Assembly: GCA_016874675.1 (NCBI GenBank) | Contig: VGTL01000025.1 | Coordinates: forward strand, 1-34,094 | Length of the DNA: 34,094 bases | DNA from: Methanobacteriota archaeon | GTDB taxonomy: Archaea; Thermoplasmatota; DTKX01; VGTL01 | Direction of reading: 5' to 3' | Shown: positions 8,637 through 15,726 of the stretch, piece after piece | Numbering within the stretch: the first letter of the stretch is position 1 | Layout of the letters: every line of letters starts with the position of its first letter | Program-made: the position numbers and the translations under genes | The notes under the pieces: generated by a model | What the model was told of the DNA's origin: nothing | What the model saw: the letters and a program-made list of their open reading frames with translations, nothing else | Database searches by the model: none

Positions 8637-8798
8637 TCAGTCCTCCCCGCCCAGGAGCCGCTTGAACTCCTTGAGCCGCTGCGTCCTCACTGGGATCGCC
8701 TTCTCGGCCGTGACCATCTTGAACAGCATCTCCTCGCTGACCTTGTGCTTGCGCGAGACCTCGGCGAGGATGGCGGGGTCGACGAGTTTCTGGGGCAT
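8637..8798 (-). CDS. 53-aa small protein, first gene of the DndD-like operon
   Basis: I chose the ATG at 8798 because a TATA-like element lies 27 nt upstream; the in-frame extension beyond it reads through low-complexity repeat DNA. The protein (MPQKLVDPAILAEVSRKHKV...) is short, helical and basic, and ends 4 nt before the ATPase start. It resembles, by size and by position before a DndD-type gene, the family annotated as DNA modification system-associated small protein. That link is from memory of the family and is uncertain. Helices with a conserved-looking AIPVRTQRLKEFKRLL end suggest a protein-protein or nucleic-acid contact role. Confidence 0.65.
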   Translation of the reverse strand: MPQKLVDPAILAEVSRKHKVSEEMLFKMVTAEKAIPVRTQRLKEFKRLLGGED

Positions 8799-8820
8799 GA
8801 CTAGCGAATTGCTATGCTGG

Positions 8821-8829
8821 GATAAAAGG
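8821..8829 (-). promoter_or_regulatory. TATA-like box for the DndD-like operon
   Basis: On the minus strand this reads CCTTTTATC. Its centre is about 27 nt upstream of the ATG at 8798, which is the spacing expected for a leaderless archaeal message. Confidence 0.5.
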
Positions 8830-8830
8830 A

Positions 8831-8950
8831 TGGCGCAAGGCGCAAGGCGCAGGGCGCAGGGGGCAAGGGTAAGGGGCAAGGAGCAGGGGGAGAAGGAACC
8901 CTTCCCCCGTCAGCGCCTTGCGCCTCGTCCCCCAAGCCTAGCGCCCTGCG
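8831..8950. repeat. Inverted GGCGCAA/GGCGCAG heptad repeat
   Basis: The left half is a run of GGCGCAA and GGCGCAG heptads followed by GGGGCAAGG-type units. The right half is the pyrimidine-rich complement (GCGCCTTGCGCC...). The centre (8886-8908) is a GGGG/CCCC hairpin. The element fills the space between the operon promoter and the end of the ATPase gene. Related elements lie at 13133-13358, 28254-28440 and 33797-33974. Confidence 0.75.
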
Positions 8951-8952
8951 AA

Positions 8953-10260
8953 TCATGAAACATCACCCCGCGGCCCGGCCGGCCGGCGTCCCGGTCCTTC
9001 GGGCTCGAGCAACAGCCTCCACAGCGGCACAAGCCGGATCCTCTTCCCTGATACGCCGATTTCCCCTTCGGCGCCCGCCGTGGCAACCAGGCCTTGCTTC
9101 AGCCCGTACTTTGACAGGAAGGCGACCATACCACGGACATCCTCCTCCGCGATGGAATCCTTGAACTTGCACTCGACCGCAAGCTTCCTTCCGGGCAGAA
9201 AGAAGTCGAGCTCGGGCCCGGATTTCCAGTAATAGACCCCGCCGCCGGCCCTCCGGAATTGCTCGAAGAGCGCCGTCTCGGCGAGCGCGCCGGCCCTTTC
9301 CCGCCCCGAGAGCGCCGCGCTCATCCCGGGGTCCACGAGATAGTACTTCTTCGGATTGTAGGTGGTCTCGTTCACCGAGCGGGAATAGAACGAGGCGCCG
9401 TGGAAAAGGTAGGATGACTGCAGATGGGAGATGTATTCCCGGGTCGTATCGAGGGCCAGCCCTGTCAGGCGGGAGAGCTTGTTCACACTTGCCGGCGAGC
9501 CCGACCCGGAGGCGAGGAGGAACGCCAGATCGCGCAGCCTGGCCGTATCCTTGACGCCGTGGACGGACGCGACGTCCTTGAAAAGGATGTCTTCGAAAAG
9601 CTCGACCAGGTAGTCCTGCCGCAGGCTCGCCTCCTCCTCGACCGCGGCCCGGGGAAACCCACCGGTGACAAGATAGTCCTTGAGGAGGGCCGAGTGGAGG
9701 TAGTCCTCCGACAGGGGGGTCCGCTTTCCCCCAAACTCCAAAAACTCCCGAAACCCCATTGGCCAGACGCGGAGCTTCGTCTGCCTGCCGGCAAGATGCC
9801 GCATCGCATCGGGCTCGACCACGGAGGCGCTGGAGCCGGTGGCCACCATCTGGAAGCCCGGCTCCAGGTCCGCCAGGGCCTTGACCTCCCGGGCCCAGTC
9901 CGGGGAGTGCTGGACCTCGTCGAGGAAAAGGTGTAACTTTTCCCGCCTCGGTATCGCCATCTCCGTTCGGAAGGCCTTGACCGAGGCAAGGATGGGATTC
10001 TCCCGCGGCATGGACGGGTGGTCCAGCTGAAGGTAGAGGCACCGCTTGGCGGGAGCGCCCTGGTCGAGCCTCCTCTGGATGAGCTGGCGCACGAGAGTGG
10101 TCTTGCCGGTCCTCCGGGGCCCCGTGACAATGACCGTGCCGGCGCTCCGGAGCCCCTTCTCCATCGAGTCAACGTATCCGGGACGCGGCCGGCCCAGAAC
10201 GGCCGGGGGCACCGCCCCGTCTTCCCACCACGGGTTCATTGCTAGGATGCTGTCCTGCAT
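8953..10260 (-). CDS. AAA ATPase with DUF4143 and nuclease-like C-terminal domain
   Basis: The start is taken as ATG 10260. An upstream in-frame ATG at 10305 exists, but the sequence between them contains the TATA box 27 nt before 10260. The 435-aa product has Walker A (TGPRRTGKTT) at about 46-55, Walker B (LHLFLDEVQ) at about 109-117 and a sensor-like MVATGSSAS at about 138-146. The C-terminal part has the winged-helix and restriction-nuclease-like fold of DUF4143 proteins, with KSGPELDFFL and LAVECKFKD carrying E-D and E-K residues of a PD-(D/E)xK-type site. These ATPases are common and often mobile in archaea and bacteria; their cellular role is not settled. The gene is monocistronic, separated from cgi121 by the inverted repeat, and ends against a heptad repeat. 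Confidence 0.85.
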   Translation of the reverse strand: MQDSILAMNPWWEDGAVPPAVLGRPRPGYVDSMEKGLRSAGTVIVTGPRRTGKTTLVRQLIQRRLDQGAPAKRCLYLQLDHPSMPRENPILASVKAFRTEMAIPRREKLHLFLDEVQHSPDWAREVKALADLEPGFQMVATGSSASVVEPDAMRHLAGRQTKLRVWPMGFREFLEFGGKRTPLSEDYLHSALLKDYLVTGGFPRAAVEEEASLRQDYLVELFEDILFKDVASVHGVKDTARLRDLAFLLASGSGSPASVNKLSRLTGLALDTTREYISHLQSSYLFHGASFYSRSVNETTYNPKKYYLVDPGMSAALSGRERAGALAETALFEQFRRAGGGVYYWKSGPELDFFLPGRKLAVECKFKDSIAEEDVRGMVAFLSKYGLKQGLVATAGAEGEIGVSGKRIRLVPLWRLLLEPEGPGRRPAGPRGDVS

Positions 10261-10282
10261 GGATCGTCTATTGTACTGCCAA

Positions 10283-10292
10283 GTATATATAG
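10283..10292 (-). promoter_or_regulatory. TATA box of the DUF4143 ATPase gene
   Basis: A clear CTATATATAC element on the minus strand is centred 27 nt upstream of ATG 10260. It sits in an otherwise GC-rich region and supports a leaderless transcript. Confidence 0.75.
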
Positions 10293-10303
10293 GCTTCCGT
10301 TCC

Positions 10304-10335
10304 ATTAGTGTAGTTTCAGGTCAAACTACACTAAT
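10304..10335. promoter_or_regulatory. Perfect 13-bp inverted repeat, likely operator
   Basis: ATTAGTGTAGTTT at 10304-10316 and AAACTACACTAAT at 10323-10335 are exact reverse complements with a 6-nt spacer (CAGGTC). The repeat lies 11 nt upstream of the TATA box of the ATPase gene and directly after the end of cgi121. It is AT-rich and has no T-run, so a dimeric regulator site is more likely than a terminator. Binding by the downstream ATPase itself is possible but not shown. Confidence 0.65.
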
Positions 10336-10346
10336 CCGATGGAAAC

Positions 10347-10853
10347 TCATTTTTCGACATCCAGCAGGGCCACCTGCTCCAGCGCCAGGTCTGCGAGCTG
10401 CTCCGGCGCCGCGCCCTTGACGGGAACGCCCAGCCTCTCCAGCGCGCCGGCGCCCCCGGCCGCCCGCTTCTCGGAAAGCGGCGAGAGCCCCAGCGCCCGG
10501 AGGAGCGCCGGCCCCCTCGCCCCCGCTTCCGGCCCGAAGACCACGGCGGCGACGCGCTCCGTCCGGGCGGTAAGGCCCATCACGGCCATCGCCTCCTTTA
10601 TCTGGCGCCGGCCGGAGGCGTAGAGCAGGAGCTCCACGGCCAACGAGCCCGAGCGCATCGAATCGCGCTCCCGGGCGCGCAGGGCGTGCGCCGCGGCGCT
10701 CCGGAGGTGGTCGGCCGAGACCACCGCCGCGGCGTCCAGGAGCTGGACCTCGACGTGGTGCGCCCGCCCGAAATCCCGGGCCGCCGCCAGCAGGGCGTCG
10801 ACCTTTGGCGCCCCCGGGGGCCGGCCCCAGGCCACCGCCACCTCGGTCCCCAT
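10347..10853 (-). CDS. cgi121: KEOPS complex subunit Cgi121
   Basis: Cgi121 is the KEOPS subunit that binds the tRNA CCA end and helps Kae1/Bud32 make the universal t6A modification at position 37. I start at ATG 10853, giving 168 aa, the usual archaeal size; in-frame codons upstream overlap the helicase gene. Recognisable features are the middle segment with SLAVELLLYASGRRQIKEAM and GLTARTERVAAVVFG, which match the conserved RQI-containing helix and following strand of archaeal Cgi121 proteins. It begins 16 nt after the helicase stop, so the two form an operon. Cgi121 next to a Hel308-type helicase is a recurring archaeal arrangement. Confidence 0.8.
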   Translation of the reverse strand: MGTEVAVAWGRPPGAPKVDALLAAARDFGRAHHVEVQLLDAAAVVSADHLRSAAAHALRARERDSMRSGSLAVELLLYASGRRQIKEAMAVMGLTARTERVAAVVFGPEAGARGPALLRALGLSPLSEKRAAGGAGALERLGVPVKGAAPEQLADLALEQVALLDVEK

Positions 10854-10869
10854 CGCCCCTCCATCCCGT

Positions 10870-13077
10870 TCAGCCGAAATAGGTTTTGCCGTCCGGCGAT
10901 CCCGCGTTGCCGTCGTCTTCGGGCCCGCCGGATTCTGAAACGCCAAGCTGGGAGAGGATCTGCCCGGCCACCTTAGGGCCGATCCTCGGGACCCGGGCGA
11001 GCTTGGCGCGGTCGGCCCGCGAGAGGTGGGCCCGGCTCCGGTAGCCGTTGTCGAAGAGGCTGCGCGCCCGGACCCGGCCCACGCCGCGCAACCGCACGAG
11101 GTCGAGCAGCTCCGCCTTGATCCCGTCGGCGACGCGCCGGTTGAGGGTGTCGAGGGCGTCCTCGCGGCCGCAGCGCAGGAGCCGCCCGAGCTCCCTCATC
11201 GAGTAGAGTATCCAGCGGCCGGTGTCCACCTTGGCGTGGATGTCACCGGGCCCGATGTCGTAGCGCGATGTCATCTCGTCTTCGCTTTTTTCGTCTATCC
11301 AGTCCTGGAGCAGGCAGGCGAGCTTGAGGTCGGCGAGGAACCACTCGTACTCCCCCGGGTCGTCGGGCGGGGGCACTATCAGCTCCGGGCGCGCCCTGTC
11401 GGCGACGGCGTCCAGCCACTGGAGGTCGCCCCTGCGCAGGTACATCCCCACGCGGCGAAGATCGGGCGTGGAGGCCGCCACGGCCAGGTACGCCAGCGGG
11501 GGCCTTTCCCGCCCGCCGGCCTTCTCGAGGGCCTGCCGCATCACGCGCGCCGAGAGCGGGTCGATGTAGAGCTCCGAGACGCGCCGGCCGTAGGGCGTCG
11601 CCGCCAGCCGGTCCGGGCGGCGCTCCACGAGCCTCTCCCCGACCAGGAACTCCAGCGCCGAATCGACCATCTCGTCCACGCGGTCGTCCACGCTCTGGTG
11701 GGCGTGGAACGTCGAGCGGAAGAAGGCACCGAGCTCCGCCGGCGTGGAGGCGAACCCGGTCGCGACGGACGAGAGGGCGTGCTCCCGGAACGCCCGCTCC
11801 GTGCCTAGTTTGGAATCTATCGGCTCGGGGCCGCCGAGCAGGTACTCCGAGAGAATGATGTCGCGGTCGGATTCGGTCCTGGCGACCACCACCGCGTCCC
11901 CCTCCTTGTCGTACCTGGGGCGGCCGGCGCGCCCGGCCATCTGCTTGATCTCGTGGACAGGGATGAACACCTGCCCGGACCCCGCCTCGAATCGCCGTAT
12001 GTCCCGGATGATGACGCAGCGCGCCGGCAGGTTGATGCCGGCCGCGAGCGTCGGCGTGGCGACGAGCAGTCTCAGCTTCCCGGCGCGGAAGCCGCTCTCG
12101 ACGGCCCTCCTCTGGGAGGCCGTCAGCCCGGCGTGGTGGAACGCCGCGCCCGCCCGGGCGCAGTCGGCCAGCCGCTTCGCCATGGAGGTCCACTCGGGCT
12201 CGGCCTCCTCGAGGGCCCCGGCGGTCTCTCCGGCGGCGTCCCGGCCGGCCTTGCCCAGGACGCCCGAGACGAGCGGGCCGGCCTTCCGGGCCATCGCCTC
12301 CGCCGATTTTCGGGAGTTGACGAAGACCAGCGCCTGCCCCCCCTCGGAGAGCACCTTCCTGATGAGCGGGAAGCTGGGCTCGGCGTCCTCGCCGACCTCC
12401 AGGCGCCGGTTGTCCGCAAACTGTACCGTGCCGTCGAAGAGCACGCCCTCCCGCAGCTTCACCGGCCGCCAGTCGCTGCTCCTGTGCTCGGCGCCCAGCC
12501 AGGCGGCCATTTCCTTCGAGTTTGCCACGGTGGCCGAGAGCGCCAAAAGCTGCGCCCCGGGGTTGAGCTGGCGGAAGCGGGTCAGGATGACCTCGAGGGT
12601 GGGGCCCCGGTCGGGGTCGCCGATCAGGTGGACCTCGTCGGCCACGATGACCGAAAGCTCCGAAAGCCAGCCGGCGCGGTGGCGCAGAAGCGAGTCGGCC
12701 TTCTCCGAGGTCGCTATCACTATGTCATGGCGGTCCAGCGACACCCCCGGGGAGTCGTAGTCGCCGGTGGCCACTCCGACCGAGAGCCCCAGCGGCTCGA
12801 ACGTTCGCAGGTCGTCGGCCTTCTCGCTGGCGAGGGCCCGGAGGGGCACGATGTACAGCGCCCGCCCGCCGGCGAGCACCTTCCTGAGCACGGCGAGGTA
12901 GGCCACGAGCGACTTTCCGCTCGCGGTGGGAAGGGCGAGGAGGAGGTTTTTGCCCTCCAGGGCCGGCCCGACCGCCTCTGCCTGCGGGGGGTAGAGCGCG
13001 TCCAGGCCCTGGGCCTCCAGCAGGGAGACCAGCTCCGCTGGCAGTCCGAGCTCCCTGATGCGGCCGGGCCGTTCCAT
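10870..13077 (-). CDS. hel308: ATP-dependent DNA helicase Hel308
   Basis: The 735-aa Ski2-like superfamily 2 helicase acts on stalled replication forks. I chose ATG 13077 because the longer reading frame upstream is only leucine/proline-rich translation of the palindromic repeat, and a TATA-like box lies 27 nt before 13077. Visible motifs are LYPPQ (28-32), Walker A TASGKS (51-56), DEVH (147-150), SAT (181-183), FHHAGLT, and motif VI QMAGRAGRP. The winged-helix and ratchet regions follow, then the C-terminal helix-hairpin-helix with GVGRVRARSLF, the RxRAR brake typical of Hel308, and GIGPKV-like RIGPKVAGQIL. Length and domain order are normal. It is the first gene of an operon with cgi121. 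Confidence 0.92.
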   Translation of the reverse strand: MERPGRIRELGLPAELVSLLEAQGLDALYPPQAEAVGPALEGKNLLLALPTASGKSLVAYLAVLRKVLAGGRALYIVPLRALASEKADDLRTFEPLGLSVGVATGDYDSPGVSLDRHDIVIATSEKADSLLRHRAGWLSELSVIVADEVHLIGDPDRGPTLEVILTRFRQLNPGAQLLALSATVANSKEMAAWLGAEHRSSDWRPVKLREGVLFDGTVQFADNRRLEVGEDAEPSFPLIRKVLSEGGQALVFVNSRKSAEAMARKAGPLVSGVLGKAGRDAAGETAGALEEAEPEWTSMAKRLADCARAGAAFHHAGLTASQRRAVESGFRAGKLRLLVATPTLAAGINLPARCVIIRDIRRFEAGSGQVFIPVHEIKQMAGRAGRPRYDKEGDAVVVARTESDRDIILSEYLLGGPEPIDSKLGTERAFREHALSSVATGFASTPAELGAFFRSTFHAHQSVDDRVDEMVDSALEFLVGERLVERRPDRLAATPYGRRVSELYIDPLSARVMRQALEKAGGRERPPLAYLAVAASTPDLRRVGMYLRRGDLQWLDAVADRARPELIVPPPDDPGEYEWFLADLKLACLLQDWIDEKSEDEMTSRYDIGPGDIHAKVDTGRWILYSMRELGRLLRCGREDALDTLNRRVADGIKAELLDLVRLRGVGRVRARSLFDNGYRSRAHLSRADRAKLARVPRIGPKVAGQILSQLGVSESGGPEDDGNAGSPDGKTYFG

Positions 13078-13099
13078 GCCAGCCCCAGCACCCCTGCCG

Positions 13100-13107
13100 G
13101 ATAAGAG
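13100..13107 (-). promoter_or_regulatory. TATA-like box of hel308
   Basis: CTCTTATC on the minus strand is centred about 27 nt upstream of ATG 13077, the same spacing as other minus-strand genes here. The match to a consensus TATA box is modest. Confidence 0.45.
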
Positions 13108-13132
13108 CCTTGCGCAGGGGTGGGTGAAAGGG

Positions 13133-13358
13133 AAGAAGGCAGGAAGGCAGGAAGGGAGCAAGGCAGCAAGGGAAGGCAGCAAGGCAGGAAGGGAGCAAGG
13201 CAGCAAGGGACGGAAGAACACGGGGCAAGGGGCAAGGGGACGGACGGACCGTCGTCGTCCCTTGACCCTTGACCCTTGACCCTTGACCCTCGTCCTTGCC
13301 CCTTGCTCCCTTGCTGCCTTGCTCCCTTCCTGCCTTGCTGCCTTCCCTTGCTGCCTTT
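13133..13358. repeat. Long palindromic element with perfect 51-bp arms
   Basis: Positions 13160-13210 and 13307-13357 are exact reverse complements over 51 bp, built from 8-bp units AAGGCAGC and AAGGGAGC. Between the arms lie GGGGCAA heptads, a GACGGACCGTC hairpin (about 13240-13253), and four CCTTGAC heptads (from about 13261). Positions 13194-13264 are identical to 33856-33926. The element, with short flanks, fills most of the 356-bp space between divergent hel308 and the PKD protein gene, which holds no gene. Confidence 0.9.
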
Positions 13359-13379
13359 TTACCCGACATTCCCAAAATG

Positions 13380-13387
13380 TATAAATA
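13380..13387 (+). promoter_or_regulatory. TATA box of the PKD surface protein gene
   Basis: TATAAATA is a strong archaeal TATA box, centred about 50 nt upstream of ATG 13434. Transcription would start near 13411, leaving a leader of about 23 nt that contains GAGGG 7 nt before the ATG. Confidence 0.7.
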
Positions 13388-13433
13388 AGCCCTATCGGCT
13401 ATGTCTTCTTAGACGGAAAAAGAGGGCGTGCGG

Positions 13434-15680
13434 ATGAAGCTTGCCTGCCTGGCCGTGGTAGCCGTGTTGGTGCTTTCCAGCCCCGTCCACATCGCCTGGG
13501 CGTCCACGCCGGAGGGGCCGGCCGGGGCCTCCGCCAACTCCCCCCCGACCGCCGAAATCTCCGAGCCGCGCAACGGGGCGGTCATAATAAAAGGCACGCC
13601 GACGACCTTCGACGGCTCCAACTCGAGCGACCCGGACAACGACATTCTCCGCTTCAAGTGGCAATTCGGGGACGGGGGGGAGGCCAACGCCGCCAAGACC
13701 ACCCACGCCTACACCGAGACGGGCTTCAAGATAGTCAACCTCACCGTGAGCGACAACGAGGCCCAAGACGTCGCCACCATCGTAGTGAACGTCGTTCCCG
13801 TCCCAAGCCCCAACAACATCAACGTGCCCCCGAAGGCGGCCATCGACACCAACAAGACCGGCTTCACCCGGGAGCCCATCTACTTCACCTCGCTCGCCAC
13901 GGACTCCAACGGCGACAACCTGACCTACTGCTGGGACTTCGGCGAGGACCGCTTCGTCTACTACCTGCAGCCCGACGCCACCGGGAAGACCGTCTCCCAT
14001 GCCTACAACGACAGCGGCAACTACACGGTGACCCACTGGGTGCAGGAGACGGACACGACCGAGCGCTATGTCAGCGCGCCGGTGACGGCGTGGGCCAACA
14101 TCTCGGCCCTGCCGGTCTACCCGCCCCTGGCGGACGCCGGGCCCAACATAAACGGCGTGGTCAACACCGAGGTCACGCTCAACGGGGCCGGCGCATCCCA
14201 GAACCCCGGCGGCAGGATAACCACCTTCGAGTGGGACTTCGACAACGACGGGGTGTTCGACTGGAGCTCCAACACCACCGGGAAGGCCAAGCACGTCTAC
14301 ACGGTCGTCCGCAGCTACATCGCCCGGCTGAAGGTGACGGACGACCGCGGCGGGACCGCCGAGGACCTCACCAACGTCACGATCACCGCCCCTCCCAACA
14401 AGCCCCCCTTCGCCAGCGCCGGCAACGACCAGACCGCGTTCGTCGGGCAGGTCGTCACGCTCCACGGGACTGCCTCGGACGAGGACGGCCGGATAGTGAT
14501 GTTCAGGTGGGACTTCGACGGCGACGGGGCCTGGGACTACGAGAACCCCTCCTCCGGGATGGGAACCTGGGCCTACAAGAGCCCCGGGACCTACGAGGCC
14601 CGGTTCCAGGCGACGGACGACCGCGGCGACACCGCGGAGGACAGCGCGCTGGTGAACGTGCTCGTCAACCAGCCGCCTACCGCCGACGCCGGGGGCGACC
14701 AGTCCGTGGACGCCGGCGAGACCGTGCTCTTCGACGGCAGCGGCTCCCGGGACCCGGAAGGCGGTCTCCTCAAGTTCTCCTGGGACTTCGACGACCGCGA
14801 CGGCCTCCAGGGCGATGCCTCGGGGCCCGTGGCCGACCACGTGTACACGAGGGGCGGGGACTTCACGGTGACCCTCACGGTCACCGACGAGATGGGCCAG
14901 AGCTCTCGGGACACGGTCCTCGTGCTGGTCACCCAGGCGGCGGGCGTGTCGCTCGCGGCCAACCCCCGCGCGCGGAGCCTCCGCCCGAACGAGGAGGGCG
15001 TCTTCACCCTGACCGTCACGAACACGGGCAACGGCCGGGACGAGTTCGACCTTTTCCTCTCGGGCGACAACTACCGCTGGGCGAGCCTGGACTCCCCGGT
15101 CGTCACGCTGGATGCCGGGGCGTCCGTGCAGGTGACATTGCGCGTCACGCCGCCCGTCGACGCCGCGGCCTCGGCCCAGGCCAAGATCACCGTGCGGGCG
15201 GTGTCGGACCTCGACCAGAACGTTCAGGGCCAGTACCTGGTCACGGTGACGGTGCTCCAGAGCTTTGGCCCGTCCATCACGGTCTCAGCCACCCGGCAGC
15301 GCGTGGAGGCCGGGAGGAGCTCGTCTTTCACCATCCAGGTCGGAAACGGCGGAAACGGCGACGACACCGTGACGCTTGCGGCCTCCGGAGCCGCCGGGAA
15401 GTGGGTCTCGTTCTCGCCGGCGCAGGTCGTGGTGCCACGGGGGACGACCAAGACCGTCACGGTCAGGCTCTCCGTGCCGGCCGGCACCGCCGCCCAGGAG
15501 TACCTGCTCACCCTCACGGCCGTGTCGGGCGACAACACCACCCAGGACTCCACGGGCGTGACCGTCCGGGTCACCGCGCCTCCCGCGACGGTGCCCGGCT
15601 TCGCCGCGGTGGCCTTCCTCGCCTCGGCCGCCGCCGCCTGCGCCGTCGTGGCCTTCCGGCGGCGCGGGAGCGGGGGTTGA
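13434..15680 (+). CDS. Secreted five-PKD-domain surface protein with PGF-CTERM anchor
   Basis: The start is ATG 13434, preceded by an SD-like GAGGG; an in-frame GTG lies two codons earlier. The 748-aa product has a signal peptide (MKLACLAVVAVLVLSS) and five PKD domains, each marked by a WDFG/D-type motif (FKWQFGDGG, YCWDFGED, FEWDFDNDG, FRWDFDGDG, FSWDFDDRD). Two NEW3/CARDB-like β-sandwich domains follow. The C-terminus has VPGF, a hydrophobic helix and RRRGSGG, which is the PGF-CTERM pattern processed by archaeosortase and attached to lipid. The protein should therefore face outward on the cell surface. PKD arrays serve as spacers or adhesion modules in archaeal S-layer and other surface proteins; no enzyme domain is present. 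It converges with the next gene across a 46-bp GC-rich gap. Confidence 0.85.
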   Translation: MKLACLAVVAVLVLSSPVHIAWASTPEGPAGASANSPPTAEISEPRNGAVIIKGTPTTFDGSNSSDPDNDILRFKWQFGDGGEANAAKTTHAYTETGFKIVNLTVSDNEAQDVATIVVNVVPVPSPNNINVPPKAAIDTNKTGFTREPIYFTSLATDSNGDNLTYCWDFGEDRFVYYLQPDATGKTVSHAYNDSGNYTVTHWVQETDTTERYVSAPVTAWANISALPVYPPLADAGPNINGVVNTEVTLNGAGASQNPGGRITTFEWDFDNDGVFDWSSNTTGKAKHVYTVVRSYIARLKVTDDRGGTAEDLTNVTITAPPNKPPFASAGNDQTAFVGQVVTLHGTASDEDGRIVMFRWDFDGDGAWDYENPSSGMGTWAYKSPGTYEARFQATDDRGDTAEDSALVNVLVNQPPTADAGGDQSVDAGETVLFDGSGSRDPEGGLLKFSWDFDDRDGLQGDASGPVADHVYTRGGDFTVTLTVTDEMGQSSRDTVLVLVTQAAGVSLAANPRARSLRPNEEGVFTLTVTNTGNGRDEFDLFLSGDNYRWASLDSPVVTLDAGASVQVTLRVTPPVDAAASAQAKITVRAVSDLDQNVQGQYLVTVTVLQSFGPSITVSATRQRVEAGRSSSFTIQVGNGGNGDDTVTLAASGAAGKWVSFSPAQVVVPRGTTKTVTVRLSVPAGTAAQEYLLTLTAVSGDNTTQDSTGVTVRVTAPPATVPGFAAVAFLASAAAACAVVAFRRRGSGG

Positions 15681-15726
15681 AGGGCCCCGGGGCCGGAAGG
15701 GCGAGGGGGGGCCGGGGGACCGGCCC

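Noticed and set aside
6635-8665. A 676-codon open frame opposite the DndD-like ATPase gene
   Set aside because: The minus-strand frame has all ABC ATPase motifs; the plus-strand frame is a compositional shadow.
10261-10305. N-terminal extension of the DUF4143 ATPase to ATG 10305
   Set aside because: The extension contains the TATA box and overlaps the operator; ATG 10260 sits at the leaderless spacing.
13078-13221. N-terminal extension of Hel308
   Set aside because: It is a translation of the palindromic repeat (Leu/Pro/Ala-rich) and would place the TATA-like box inside the gene.
13133-13358. CRISPR array
   Set aside because: Units are 7-8 bp without regular unique spacers, and the two halves are mirror complements.
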